From assembly GCA_022711575.1 (NCBI GenBank), contig JAKLES010000005.1:1-35667 (forward strand): DNA of 35,667 nucleotides, written 5' to 3'. The notes under the pieces were generated by a model. That model was not told the origin of the DNA and did not search any database. It saw only the letters and a list, made by a program, of their open reading frames with translations. The position numbers and the translations under genes were made by a program. Within the stretch, counting starts at the first letter, position 1. Each line of letters opens with the position of its first letter. Positions 16,652-24,266 of the stretch are shown here, in pieces. Source of the DNA: Deltaproteobacteria bacterium. GTDB lineage: Bacteria; Desulfobacterota; Syntrophia; Syntrophales; Smithellaceae.

Positions 16652-18565
16652 CTAGTGTTTCTCTCTCAATATTCGGTGATCTGCCACGCGAACCGTCAGT
16701 TTGCTTGTGTCGAAATATTCCATAAGCGGAATGATGTATTTGCGCGACAATCCGGTTAAATCTTTAAAAGTAGCCGGTGTTGCCTGACCATCCCGGATAA
16801 GCTGTGCTTTGTAATCGTTACGTAACTTGTCCAGTGTGGCGCGCGCAAAGCATAGTTCTTCATTGATTTTAATAAGCTCTCCGTCTTTGAGCATCAGCTT
16901 GACAATGTTTTGTGCATTAACCTTCGAATCCTTAAAACTGTTGATGACGTCGGAAAGTGACGGTGGTGTCAGTTCGGCCTGCACGTAAATCGATGCAATG
17001 GATTGACGCAACGCGTCCTCTTCACCCACCAGTTGAACAAGATGCGATGCCAGTCGGACGCTGTCCTTATCGTTGACGATGGCTTCTTTTTTCCCGAGAC
17101 TGGCAAGAATCATGTTAAAGAGTTTGACAGACACAGGAGCGGCAAGCGCTGCCTTGAGCTCTTCCTTGGAAATGCCTTCCTTCAAAGGATTTTTCTTGTG
17201 ATAATCCGAGAGGCTTTTAATAATCAGTTCTTCCAACTGTGTATACAAGTGGACAGATATGGAGGTTGTGTCGTCGCTCGCGATCAAGATGGCTTGGCGG
17301 CTGGAAAATAATTTCTCCATCACCTCCCGGATTTTTTTGACATTCACTCCCAGGCGAAAAGCGAGTGATCGAATATTCATACCGTTGAAACCAGCTCGTT
17401 CCAGAAGAACAAAAATTTTTCCTTCCAAAGTACCGCTTTGCAAGGTTTGTAGATCATCGAGTATTTTTTTATTTTTTCTTTTATGTTTTCCTGGCAATGG
17501 GTCGAGAATCCGACCGCCGCCGATGGTAGTCACCGGTGAGTAACTACGCAAGACGAAATGATCGCCCGCCACCACCACATCTTCATTGGCCAAAATAAGC
17601 TGGGCGAAGGATTTTTCACCGGAGGACAGTTCATCTGCCTCCAACAGAACAATGCGCGTCATGATTTCCGTCGTTCCTGTGTGCAGACGCACCAATGCCC
17701 GGTTTTTCAATTTCCGGGTATTGGAGGCAAGGTATTCGAAAAACACATCAATCCTTTGTGTGGACCAGACTGTCTGTGGACGCACTAAAACGTTGCCTCG
17801 TTCGAGCGTCGATTTTTCGATGCCCTGAAGATTGAGAGCGGTGCGCTGGCCCGAGAAAACTTCTTCTACAGGCTTGTTGTGTATTTGGATGCCCCGGATG
17901 CGCGCGGAAACATCTTCCGGTAGAATCTGAATATCCTCTCCCACTTTGATCTTATCAGAAATCAGTGTGCCGGTCACCACGGTGCCGAATCCTTTCATGG
18001 TAAAGATACGGTCAACCGGCAGACGGAAAATACCGTCATCTATTTTTTCTTTCAAACGGTCTGTGGTTTTATCCAATTCGGCAAGCAGTTCCTGAATACC
18101 AGTTTCTTTAACTGCCGAAACCGGAACGATCGATGCGTCAGAGAGAAAAGTATCTTTTAGATAGTCTGTAATTTCGGAGCGCACCAGTTCCAGCCAGTCT
18201 TTTTCCACCAGATCAATTTTGGTCAGGGCGACAAGGCCTGTGGTAATTCCCAGAAGCGAGCAGATTTGTAAATGTTCTTTCGTTTGCGGCATGATGCCTT
18301 CATCCGCGGCAATGACCATTAAAACCAGGTCAATGCCCGCCGCGCCGGCTACCATGTGCTTAATAAACTTTTCGTGGCCCGGTACATCAACAATGCCTAG
18401 CGTATGGCCGGAGGGAAGTTCGAGCGAGGCAAACCCCAGTTCAATGGTGATGCCTCTTTCTTTTTCCTCTTTGAGACGGTCGGTGTCTATGCCGGTCAGA
18501 GCTTTGATTAACGATGTTTTTCCATGATCCACATGACCGGCTGTGCCCAAAACGAAATGTCGCAT
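16652..18565 (-). CDS. selB: Selenocysteine-specific elongation factor SelB
   Basis: GTPase that brings selenocysteinyl-tRNA to UGA codons followed by a SECIS hairpin. The EF-Tu-like GTPase domain has GHVDHGKT at residues 10-17, DVPGHEKF at 60-67 and TKID at 115-118. Domains II and III follow to about residue 370, then the C-terminal winged-helix array that binds the mRNA hairpin (about 375-637). Length 637 is normal. The ATG has AGGA seven bases before it. The gene implies that this genome also carries selA, selD and selC, none of which is in the window, and I see no gene here with an internal TGA that reads as selenocysteine. It is divergent from ruvX and leads into the HD nuclease. Confidence 0.97.
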   Translation of the reverse strand: MRHFVLGTAGHVDHGKTSLIKALTGIDTDRLKEEKERGITIELGFASLELPSGHTLGIVDVPGHEKFIKHMVAGAAGIDLVLMVIAADEGIMPQTKEHLQICSLLGITTGLVALTKIDLVEKDWLELVRSEITDYLKDTFLSDASIVPVSAVKETGIQELLAELDKTTDRLKEKIDDGIFRLPVDRIFTMKGFGTVVTGTLISDKIKVGEDIQILPEDVSARIRGIQIHNKPVEEVFSGQRTALNLQGIEKSTLERGNVLVRPQTVWSTQRIDVFFEYLASNTRKLKNRALVRLHTGTTEIMTRIVLLEADELSSGEKSFAQLILANEDVVVAGDHFVLRSYSPVTTIGGGRILDPLPGKHKRKNKKILDDLQTLQSGTLEGKIFVLLERAGFNGMNIRSLAFRLGVNVKKIREVMEKLFSSRQAILIASDDTTSISVHLYTQLEELIIKSLSDYHKKNPLKEGISKEELKAALAAPVSVKLFNMILASLGKKEAIVNDKDSVRLASHLVQLVGEEDALRQSIASIYVQAELTPPSLSDVINSFKDSKVNAQNIVKLMLKDGELIKINEELCFARATLDKLRNDYKAQLIRDGQATPATFKDLTGLSRKYIIPLMEYFDTSKLTVRVADHRILREKH

Positions 18566-18599
18566 GTTTTTTCCTGCTATCTCAATTTCAATGATATTT

Positions 18600-18628
18600 A
18601 AAATAACAAACTCCCGCCATTTTCACAA
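18600..18628 (-). promoter_or_regulatory. Candidate promoter for selB-yhaM
   Basis: Minus strand: TTGTGA (18623-18628), a spacer of 17 bases and TATTTT (18600-18605). Each hexamer agrees with the sigma70 consensus at four of six positions. It lies 35-63 bases ahead of the selB start in the divergent gap. Confidence 0.35.
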
Positions 18629-18685
18629 CATCATATTTCCGGCGGAAACGACGGGCAACAGGGAAAACAGCCGATGATTTAATTC

Positions 18686-18714
18686 TTGAAAATACTATGC
18701 AGAATTGTTAGGCC
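18686..18714 (+). promoter_or_regulatory. Candidate promoter for ruvX-mltG
   Basis: Plus strand: TTGAAA (18686-18691), a spacer of 17 bases and TAGGCC (18709-18714). The -10 shares TAGG with the tolQ and efp candidates. The predicted start would be near 18721, giving a very short leader that still contains the GAGGTG ribosome site. Confidence 0.35.
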
Positions 18715-18735
18715 ATAGATGAAATGAGGTGCTTT

Positions 18736-19167
18736 TTGCGCATTCTTGGTTTGGACTACGGTGATAAAAGAATTGGTGTGGCCGTCTGTGACGAGTTGGG
18801 TGTGACGGCTCAGGGCTTGCCGACGCTGGTTCGCAAAACGAAAAAACATGATCTGGGAATTTTGGCCCATTGGATTCAGCATTATTCGGTTCAGAAAATT
18901 GTCATTGGATATCCTTTGCGACTGGATGATTCCGAAGGCATTCAGTGTGAAAAGGTTAACCGTTTTGTTGGTTTGCTTAAGAAAACTTTTTCTCTGCCTG
19001 TGATGAAATGGCCAGAGACATTATCGACCAGGGAGGCTGAAGAAATTTTAATTTCATCCGGCGTCCGCTGGCAAAAAAGGAAGGAAAAGGTTGATCGGCT
19101 GGCGGCTTGTTTAATTCTGCAAAATTACCTGGATTACGCCGATCAATCAAAGGCCGGCCAGTTTTGA
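18736..19167 (+). CDS. ruvX: YqgF/RuvX family putative Holliday junction resolvase (pre-16S rRNA nuclease)
   Basis: Small RNase H-fold nuclease; the E. coli member is implicated in pre-16S rRNA 5'-end processing and other members resolve DNA junctions. The first strand carries LDYGDKRIGVAV with the catalytic aspartate D7. VIGYPLRLDDSEG is the second motif and VDRLAACLILQNYL ends the domain with the third acidic residue. I chose TTG 18736 because it gives the canonical MRILGLDYG start and has GAGGTG just before it. The in-frame ATG at 18724 adds four residues and overlaps this site. Mature length is 143, as usual. mltG follows 48 bases later. Confidence 0.92.
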   Translation: MRILGLDYGDKRIGVAVCDELGVTAQGLPTLVRKTKKHDLGILAHWIQHYSVQKIVIGYPLRLDDSEGIQCEKVNRFVGLLKKTFSLPVMKWPETLSTREAEEILISSGVRWQKRKEKVDRLAACLILQNYLDYADQSKAGQF

Positions 19168-19215
19168 ATCCTGCCCTTTCGAAATTTTCATCGTTTCCGT
19201 ATTGTGTGACAAAAC

Positions 19216-20262
19216 ATGAAAAAAATGATCAGTAAAATTTTATTAAGTGTTTGTATACTACCGTGTATCGCGGCCATTCTCTTTGGCGTTTGGCTGTTCA
19301 TCTATGCCAAGACGCCAATTGATGCGGCAAAAGTTACAACCGTATTGGTTGATATCCCTACAGGCACCAGTTTTGTTCAGGTAACAAAGATTCTCAGTGA
19401 TGTTGGGTTGGTTGAAAACAGGCTTATGTTTTACAGCTTAGTCGCAGTCAAAAGAGGCGCCCGGTCAATTCGCGCCGGTGAATATGAGTTTACCACTGCT
19501 CTTTCCCCGGCTGAAGTAGTTGATAAACTTGTTCATGGGGACATCAAAAAATATTCAGTAACGATTCGTGAGGATTATTCACTGAAAGAAATTGCCGTGT
19601 GTCTCAAAGAAGACAAGTTGATCGATGAAAAAGCTTTTTTTGAGTTGGCTGAGGATAAAGTATTTTTATCCTCAGTGGGTGTTCGGGGACAATCAATTGA
19701 AGGATATCTTTTCCCTGACACATATTTCTTCAATCGTTCCATGACTACCAGACAGATTATGCGCACCATGGTCGATCGTTTCTGGAGTAAAGTTTCTCCG
19801 GAAATGATTAATAAAGCTGCTAAAAGAGGTTGGAATCCGCATCAATTTGTGACTTTTGCCTCACTTATCGGTAAAGAGTCCGGAAATTCCGCCGAAAAAC
19901 CAATGATTGCAGCTGTTTTTTATAATCGGATGAAAAAAGGAATGCACCTCCAGAGTGACCCTACTGCTGTTTATGATATGAAAGATTTTAATGGGAAAGT
20001 GCTGCGAAGTCATTATAGGAGAGAATCTCCTTATAATACTTATATGATCAAAGGGTTACCGCCTGGACCCATTGCCAATCCAGGCCTGGATTCATTTCGG
20101 GCGGTTCTCAATCCGGCGGCTGTCGATTACCTCTTTTTTGTTTCTCAAAGAGACGGTACTCATTTTTTCTCATCATCATTAGAGGCTCACAATGAAGCCG
20201 TACTGTATTTTCGCAACAACATCGCCAATCCTAACGAGCATGAACATGAAACTACACAATAG
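19216..20262 (+). CDS. mltG: Endolytic transglycosylase MltG
   Basis: Inner membrane lytic transglycosylase that cuts nascent glycan strands and is thought to end their elongation. One N-terminal membrane helix (about residues 7-30), a LysM-like subdomain (about 40-110) and the YceG catalytic domain to residue 348. The catalytic glutamate is E221 in ASLIGKES, and the QSDPTAVYD, SPYNTY and GLPPGPIANPG motifs are all present. The usual EKE ahead of it reads GKE here, but the catalytic residue itself is kept. No strong ribosome site precedes the ATG. Its location between ruvX and the mra cluster fits a cell wall function; the 277-base gap before mraZ contains the cluster promoter. Confidence 0.95.
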   Translation: MKKMISKILLSVCILPCIAAILFGVWLFIYAKTPIDAAKVTTVLVDIPTGTSFVQVTKILSDVGLVENRLMFYSLVAVKRGARSIRAGEYEFTTALSPAEVVDKLVHGDIKKYSVTIREDYSLKEIAVCLKEDKLIDEKAFFELAEDKVFLSSVGVRGQSIEGYLFPDTYFFNRSMTTRQIMRTMVDRFWSKVSPEMINKAAKRGWNPHQFVTFASLIGKESGNSAEKPMIAAVFYNRMKKGMHLQSDPTAVYDMKDFNGKVLRSHYRRESPYNTYMIKGLPPGPIANPGLDSFRAVLNPAAVDYLFFVSQRDGTHFFSSSLEAHNEAVLYFRNNIANPNEHEHETTQ

Positions 20263-20468
20263 CGATGATTTTCCTATTTATCTGATTAGTTTCATTGCGC
20301 TTTAGTATTCACCCCCGCTTATTTTTTTTACGCTATTTCCAACGAATAAAATCTCTTGAGGACTGTCCTAACAATCTTTCATGCCAATGCGTTGTCCTGA
20401 TTGATTTACATTACCTGTTTTCCCAGTAATTTTAAGTTAATTGATCATAAAAAAGATTCACTTTTTTC

Positions 20469-20497
20469 TTGACAAAGGCATTTTCCCTCTCTATAGT
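20469..20497 (+). promoter_or_regulatory. Sigma70-type promoter of the mraZ/dcw cluster
   Basis: Perfect -35 TTGACA (20469-20474), exactly 17 bases, and -10 TATAGT (20492-20497, five of six matches). The transcription start should be near 20504, so the leader to the mraZ GTG is about 36 bases. This is the best promoter in the window. It also shows that the longer reading frame beginning at 20441 is not the real mraZ start. Confidence 0.85.
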
Positions 20498-20504
20498 CGG
20501 CCAC

Positions 20505-20534
20505 GTGGGGTAAAGTGGTTTAATGTGGAGGGAA
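20505..20534 (+). promoter_or_regulatory. MraZ operator: three 10-base GTGG repeats
   Basis: Three direct repeats begin at 20505, 20515 and 20525: GTGGGGTAAA, GTGGTTTAAT and GTGGAGGGAA. They sit on one helix face at an exact 10-base period. This matches the tandem TGGG-type repeats bound by MraZ in E. coli. They lie immediately after the -10 element, and the third repeat contains the GGAGGG ribosome binding site, so MraZ bound here could block both promoter clearance and access to the DNA that encodes the leader. Confidence 0.78.
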
Positions 20535-20539
20535 CTTTA

Positions 20540-20986
20540 GTGTCTGTATTTCGAGGACAATATCATCACACCATCGATGAAAAAGGAAGAATCATTTTTC
20601 CGTCCCGGTTTCGTGAACTGTTTGCGGATAAATATGACAACCGCATGGTCATTACGAATTGGGATGGATATTTGATGGTTTTTCCATTCGATGAATGGCG
20701 CGTTATCGAGGAAAAAGTATCACATCAATCCATCTTACGCAAAGAAGTGCGTTCCTTTCAACGATTTTTCATGTCCGGTGCGGTGGATTGCAATCTCGAT
20801 GGTCAGGGCCGGGTACTGATTCCTCCCGCGTTACGTGAATATGCCAACCTGGAAAAAGAAATTATTCTGGCCGGTATGATTAAAGTCATCGAAATCTGGT
20901 CGAAAGACCGGTTCGAATCGGAAATGAAAAAAACCGGCGGTGATATTGCCCAGTTCAGTGATTACATGGCTGACCTGGGGATATGA
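20540..20986 (+). CDS. mraZ: Transcriptional regulator MraZ
   Basis: DNA-binding protein with two swapped-hairpin AbrB-like domains that forms rings and represses its own dcw operon. Both half-domains are clear: [23 protein letters not shown] near the N-terminus and [20 protein letters not shown] near residue 85. The start is GTG 20540: GGAGGG (20527-20532) stands seven bases before it, and the protein then begins MSVFRGQY, close to the family's usual MFRGEY. Length 148 is typical. Its stop codon lies a few bases before the rsmH start. The likely operator is directly upstream (separate entry). Confidence 0.95.
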   Translation: MSVFRGQYHHTIDEKGRIIFPSRFRELFADKYDNRMVITNWDGYLMVFPFDEWRVIEEKVSHQSILRKEVRSFQRFFMSGAVDCNLDGQGRVLIPPALREYANLEKEIILAGMIKVIEIWSKDRFESEMKKTGGDIAQFSDYMADLGI

Positions 20987-20988
20987 TC

Positions 20989-21924
20989 ATGAGTGCTGAT
21001 TTTACTCACGAGCCGGTAATGCTTCAGGAAGTGCTGTTGTGGCTTGTGGGTAATAGGACCGGCGTTTACGTGGACGGTACGATAGGTGGCGCGGGGCATG
21101 CCCGCGCAATTTTGGAACAGACTGAAGCGACGCTGATCGGAATGGATTGCGATGCAGACGCCCTCATAGTCGCCGAAGAGAGACTGGCGTCATTTGGATC
21201 GCGTAAAATCCTGATCAAGGCAAATTTTGCCGACCTGGCCTCTGTTCTGAAAGCATTGCATGTTGATAAAGTTGATGGTGTGCTTTTGGATTTGGGTGTT
21301 TCGTCCCATCAACTGGATGCAGCGCACCGAGGATTTAGCTTCAGCCAGTCCGCGCCGCTTGATATGCGGATGGATCAGGATTTAAAGCGTTGCGCTTATG
21401 ATATTGTCAACTATTCTACGCCAACTGAACTGGAAAAGATTATCAGATTATACGGGGAAGAAAATATGGCCGCAAGAATCGCCAGGGCAATATCGAAAAA
21501 GAGGCAAACTTCGCCTATTGAGACGACGATTGAGCTCGCCGGTATCGTCGCTTCGGTCATGCCGGAAAGCATGAAGCGGCAGAAGATTCATCCCGCCACG
21601 CGAACTTTTCAGGCACTACGTATAGCCGTGAACCGAGAGCTCGATTCCATTGTTCCGGCAATCGAAGGCGCCATAGGCGCACTCTCGGTAGGAGGACGCG
21701 TGGGTGTGATTTCCTTCCACTCGCTGGAGGACCGGATCGTTAAAAATACCTTTCGCGATATGGCGGCGACCTGTGTTTGTCCAAAAGATATTCCTTACTG
21801 TGTTTGTCATAAAGAGGCCGTCGTAAAAGTTTTGACGCGTAAAGCGGTAGTGCCTTCCTCTGAAGAAATCAGGCAAAATCCGCGTGCCCGCAGCGCAAAG
21901 TTGCGCGTGGCAGAGAGGATTTAA
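20989..21924 (+). CDS. rsmH: 16S rRNA (cytosine1402-N4)-methyltransferase RsmH
   Basis: Methylates C1402 of 16S rRNA in the ribosomal P site; formerly MraW. The N-terminal HEPVMLQEVL motif, the SAM-binding VDGTIGGAGHARAIL and the MDCDADAL loop, and DLGVSSHQLDAAHRGFSF are all characteristic, as is the late FHSLEDRIVK followed by two C-x-C pairs (CVCPKDIPYCVC). Two ATG codons are possible, 20983 (overlapping the mraZ stop) and 20989. I prefer 20989 because GGGG at 20977-20980 is eight bases away from it. The protein is then 311 residues. ftsL starts directly at the next base after its stop codon. Confidence 0.97.
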   Translation: MSADFTHEPVMLQEVLLWLVGNRTGVYVDGTIGGAGHARAILEQTEATLIGMDCDADALIVAEERLASFGSRKILIKANFADLASVLKALHVDKVDGVLLDLGVSSHQLDAAHRGFSFSQSAPLDMRMDQDLKRCAYDIVNYSTPTELEKIIRLYGEENMAARIARAISKKRQTSPIETTIELAGIVASVMPESMKRQKIHPATRTFQALRIAVNRELDSIVPAIEGAIGALSVGGRVGVISFHSLEDRIVKNTFRDMAATCVCPKDIPYCVCHKEAVVKVLTRKAVVPSSEEIRQNPRARSAKLRVAERI

Positions 21925-22272
21925 ATGGCGCAGACGGTAGGAACACAGGCCATCTCGCAGGGCCGGCAGGTCAGGAAAACTGCTACTGCCTCTTTCGGTG
22001 CGAAGTATCCGACATTTATTGTTGTGGCTCTTGTTCTCATGTTTGTCGCACTGATTTATGTTGGTTCGCACATTCGCATGACTAAGATGGAGTACAGTAT
22101 TGCCGCAGCGTTAAATGCTAAGGGGAATTTACTGGAAGAACAAAAGAGACTGAAATTGGAATTAGCCATGCTGAAAGCACCGCAGAGAATAGAAGACATT
22201 GCCAGAAATAAGCTACAGATGTCCTATCCCGCTGCGGAGCAAGTGATTATTTTAAAACAAACGGGGAAGTGA
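21925..22272 (+). CDS. ftsL: Cell division protein FtsL
   Basis: Short bitopic division protein that forms the FtsQLB complex and activates FtsWI. At 115 residues it has a cytoplasmic tail of about 28 residues, one transmembrane helix (about 29-48: PTFIVVALVLMFVALIYV) and a periplasmic coiled coil (about 60-92, LLEEQKRLKLELAMLKAP) ending with an RIEDIARNKLQMSYP segment typical of FtsL. Sequence similarity within this family is low, so the call rests on architecture and on position between rsmH and ftsI. It overlaps the ftsI region by a few bases depending on the ftsI start. Confidence 0.9.
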   Translation: MAQTVGTQAISQGRQVRKTATASFGAKYPTFIVVALVLMFVALIYVGSHIRMTKMEYSIAAALNAKGNLLEEQKRLKLELAMLKAPQRIEDIARNKLQMSYPAAEQVIILKQTGK

Positions 22273-22274
22273 GA

Positions 22275-24263
22275 ATGACGGCAGAATCAAAAAAATGGCT
22301 GAAGTTCCGGCTAGCCAGCATTCTGGCGATTTTTTTGATTTTGTTTATTGCGTTATTGTCCCGCGCCTTTCAATTGCAGGTTTTATCCGGAGAGAAATTA
22401 AAAAAGCTGGCCGTCAGACAGCATATCACCACGTTACCCATTCATTCCGAAAGGGGCATGATTTATGACCGCAACGGTGAGAAACTGGCCATGTCGGTAT
22501 TGGCGGATTCCGTGTGCGCCGACCCGACAAGGATTACCGATCAGTCGAAAGCGTCCCGTAAGATCGCGGCTATTCTGAATCTTAATTCATCCACCATTTT
22601 TAAAAGAATTTCCGAGCCGAAGAGTTTCTGCTGGCTGGCCAGAAAAATTTCTGCCGAGCAGGCGGCTCAGGTAGAAGCGGCGGGCATTGAAGGTGTCTTT
22701 CTGATCAAAGAACCGAAGCGATTTTATCCGAACGGCCCATTGGCGGCTCATTTGATCGGATTCTCCGGTTTTGATGCCGAGGGCCTGGAAGGACTCGAAA
22801 AGAAATATGATGATTATTTAAAAGGAACACCGGAAAAACTGACCTGGGCCAGAGATGCGAAAGGGAAAAAACTTTTTCTGCATGTTGAACGGAATCTTTC
22901 TCCCAAAGATGAGAGTGCCAACCTGGTTCTGACCATTGACAGCCGCATTCAGTACCTGGTGGAAACGCATTTGAAGGAAGCTGTTTTGGATAAAGGCGCA
23001 AAAGGCGGTATTGCGATTGTCATGGATCCGAAAACGGGTGAAATTTTAGCTATGGCCAACGAGAAAGGATTCAATCCTAACAACATCACGGGGCTGACGT
23101 CCGATGTATGGCGCAACCGTGCGATTGCGGACTCGTTTGATCCAGGATCAACTTTTAAGCCTTTTCTGGTTGCCGGCGCCCTGGAAGAAAAAGTTGTTAG
23201 GGAATCAGACCGGTTTTACTGTGAGAATGGACATTATACCGTTGCCAATCGGGTGATTCGTGAAGCCAACCGGAAACGTCACGGCTATCTGTCCGTACGT
23301 GATATTCTAAAGTACTCCAGTAATATTGGCTCCGCAAAAATCGCGGAAAAGCTTGGCCGGGAAAAGTATTATTCCTACATTAAAAATTTCGGTTTTGGTT
23401 CCAGAACAGGAATTGATTTATCCGGTGAGGCTGCAGGAGTTTTAAGGCCTGCGAAGAGTTGGACCAGGGTGGACACGGCGGCGATCGCTTTTGGCCAGGG
23501 CATCTCGGTGACGGCCATTCAGCTGATTAGCGCTATGTCGGCGATAGCCAACAACGGGGTTTTGATGAAACCCTTCATTGTGCGCGGTCTGACCGATAGA
23601 AATAACAACCCGGTTAAAATGTATGCGCCGGAAGCTGTGCGCCGTGTTGTTTCTCCGGCGACAGCCAGACGAATGACCGCCATGCTGACACAAGTGGTTG
23701 GTTCAGCGGACGGCACAGGTAAAAACGCTCATATCATCAATGTGGAGGTTGCCGGTAAAACCGGGACCGCGCAGAAATTCGATTTTGCTCGCGGCGTTTA
23801 TTCATCGGAAAGGGTTCGCACTTCCTTTATTGGATTTTTCCCCTCCGATAATCCCCAAGTTGTGATTCTCGTAATTCTCGATGAACCGCAGCGCGATAAG
23901 TGGGGCGGTGTGGCCGCAGCGCCGGTATTTAAAAATATCGGCGAACAGATTCTCAACTGTTTCAAGACAAACATTCGGGAAACGCCGGTGTTTGAACCTC
24001 AAAAGACAAACAATCTGCAATTGGCTTCAGCAGAAAAATCTATTGTTGAGGATGTGTCGGCAGCTGAAGATGATCTTGATGATGACTCCCTCATGCCGGA
24101 CTTTACCGGCTTGACCATTCGGGAGGCGTTAAAAATATCGAAATCCCGATCGATTGAGCTGCAGATATCTGGTAATGGCTGGGCTGTGCGACAGCTCCCA
24201 AAACCAGGTTCGGTTTTAGGCGATGAGCGACTGTGTAAAATTATATTTGAGATGAAAAACTGA
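22275..24263 (+). CDS. ftsI: Penicillin-binding protein 3 (FtsI), with C-terminal PASTA domain
   Basis: Septal transpeptidase that crosslinks peptidoglycan with FtsW. One N-terminal membrane helix (about residues 13-33), a dimerisation domain with the RGMIYDRNGEKLA motif, then the transpeptidase domain. Its active-site motifs are S292-T-F-K, S348-S-N and K495-T-G-T. A PASTA domain follows (about 605-662: MPDFTGLTIREALK), a feature of Gram-positive-type PBPs and of deltaproteobacterial FtsI, absent from E. coli PBP3. ATG 22275 is preferred over GTG 22269 because a GGGG lies eight bases before it. A Ser/Asp-rich linker joins the transpeptidase to PASTA. Confidence 0.95.
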   Translation: MTAESKKWLKFRLASILAIFLILFIALLSRAFQLQVLSGEKLKKLAVRQHITTLPIHSERGMIYDRNGEKLAMSVLADSVCADPTRITDQSKASRKIAAILNLNSSTIFKRISEPKSFCWLARKISAEQAAQVEAAGIEGVFLIKEPKRFYPNGPLAAHLIGFSGFDAEGLEGLEKKYDDYLKGTPEKLTWARDAKGKKLFLHVERNLSPKDESANLVLTIDSRIQYLVETHLKEAVLDKGAKGGIAIVMDPKTGEILAMANEKGFNPNNITGLTSDVWRNRAIADSFDPGSTFKPFLVAGALEEKVVRESDRFYCENGHYTVANRVIREANRKRHGYLSVRDILKYSSNIGSAKIAEKLGREKYYSYIKNFGFGSRTGIDLSGEAAGVLRPAKSWTRVDTAAIAFGQGISVTAIQLISAMSAIANNGVLMKPFIVRGLTDRNNNPVKMYAPEAVRRVVSPATARRMTAMLTQVVGSADGTGKNAHIINVEVAGKTGTAQKFDFARGVYSSERVRTSFIGFFPSDNPQVVILVILDEPQRDKWGGVAAAPVFKNIGEQILNCFKTNIRETPVFEPQKTNNLQLASAEKSIVEDVSAAEDDLDDDSLMPDFTGLTIREALKISKSRSIELQISGNGWAVRQLPKPGSVLGDERLCKIIFEMKN

Positions 24264-24266
24264 GGC

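Noticed and set aside
18566-18735. A selC tRNA or SECIS-like element near selB
   Set aside because: The divergent gap does not fold into a tRNA by eye and contains no CCA-ended acceptor stem.
20359-20369. Short palindrome AGGACTGTCCT in the mltG-mraZ gap
   Set aside because: Too short and isolated, with no link to a promoter or known site.
20441-20539. Longer N-terminus for mraZ starting at 20441
   Set aside because: The promoter lies inside this stretch and a strong ribosome site precedes GTG 20540, which gives the normal MraZ start.
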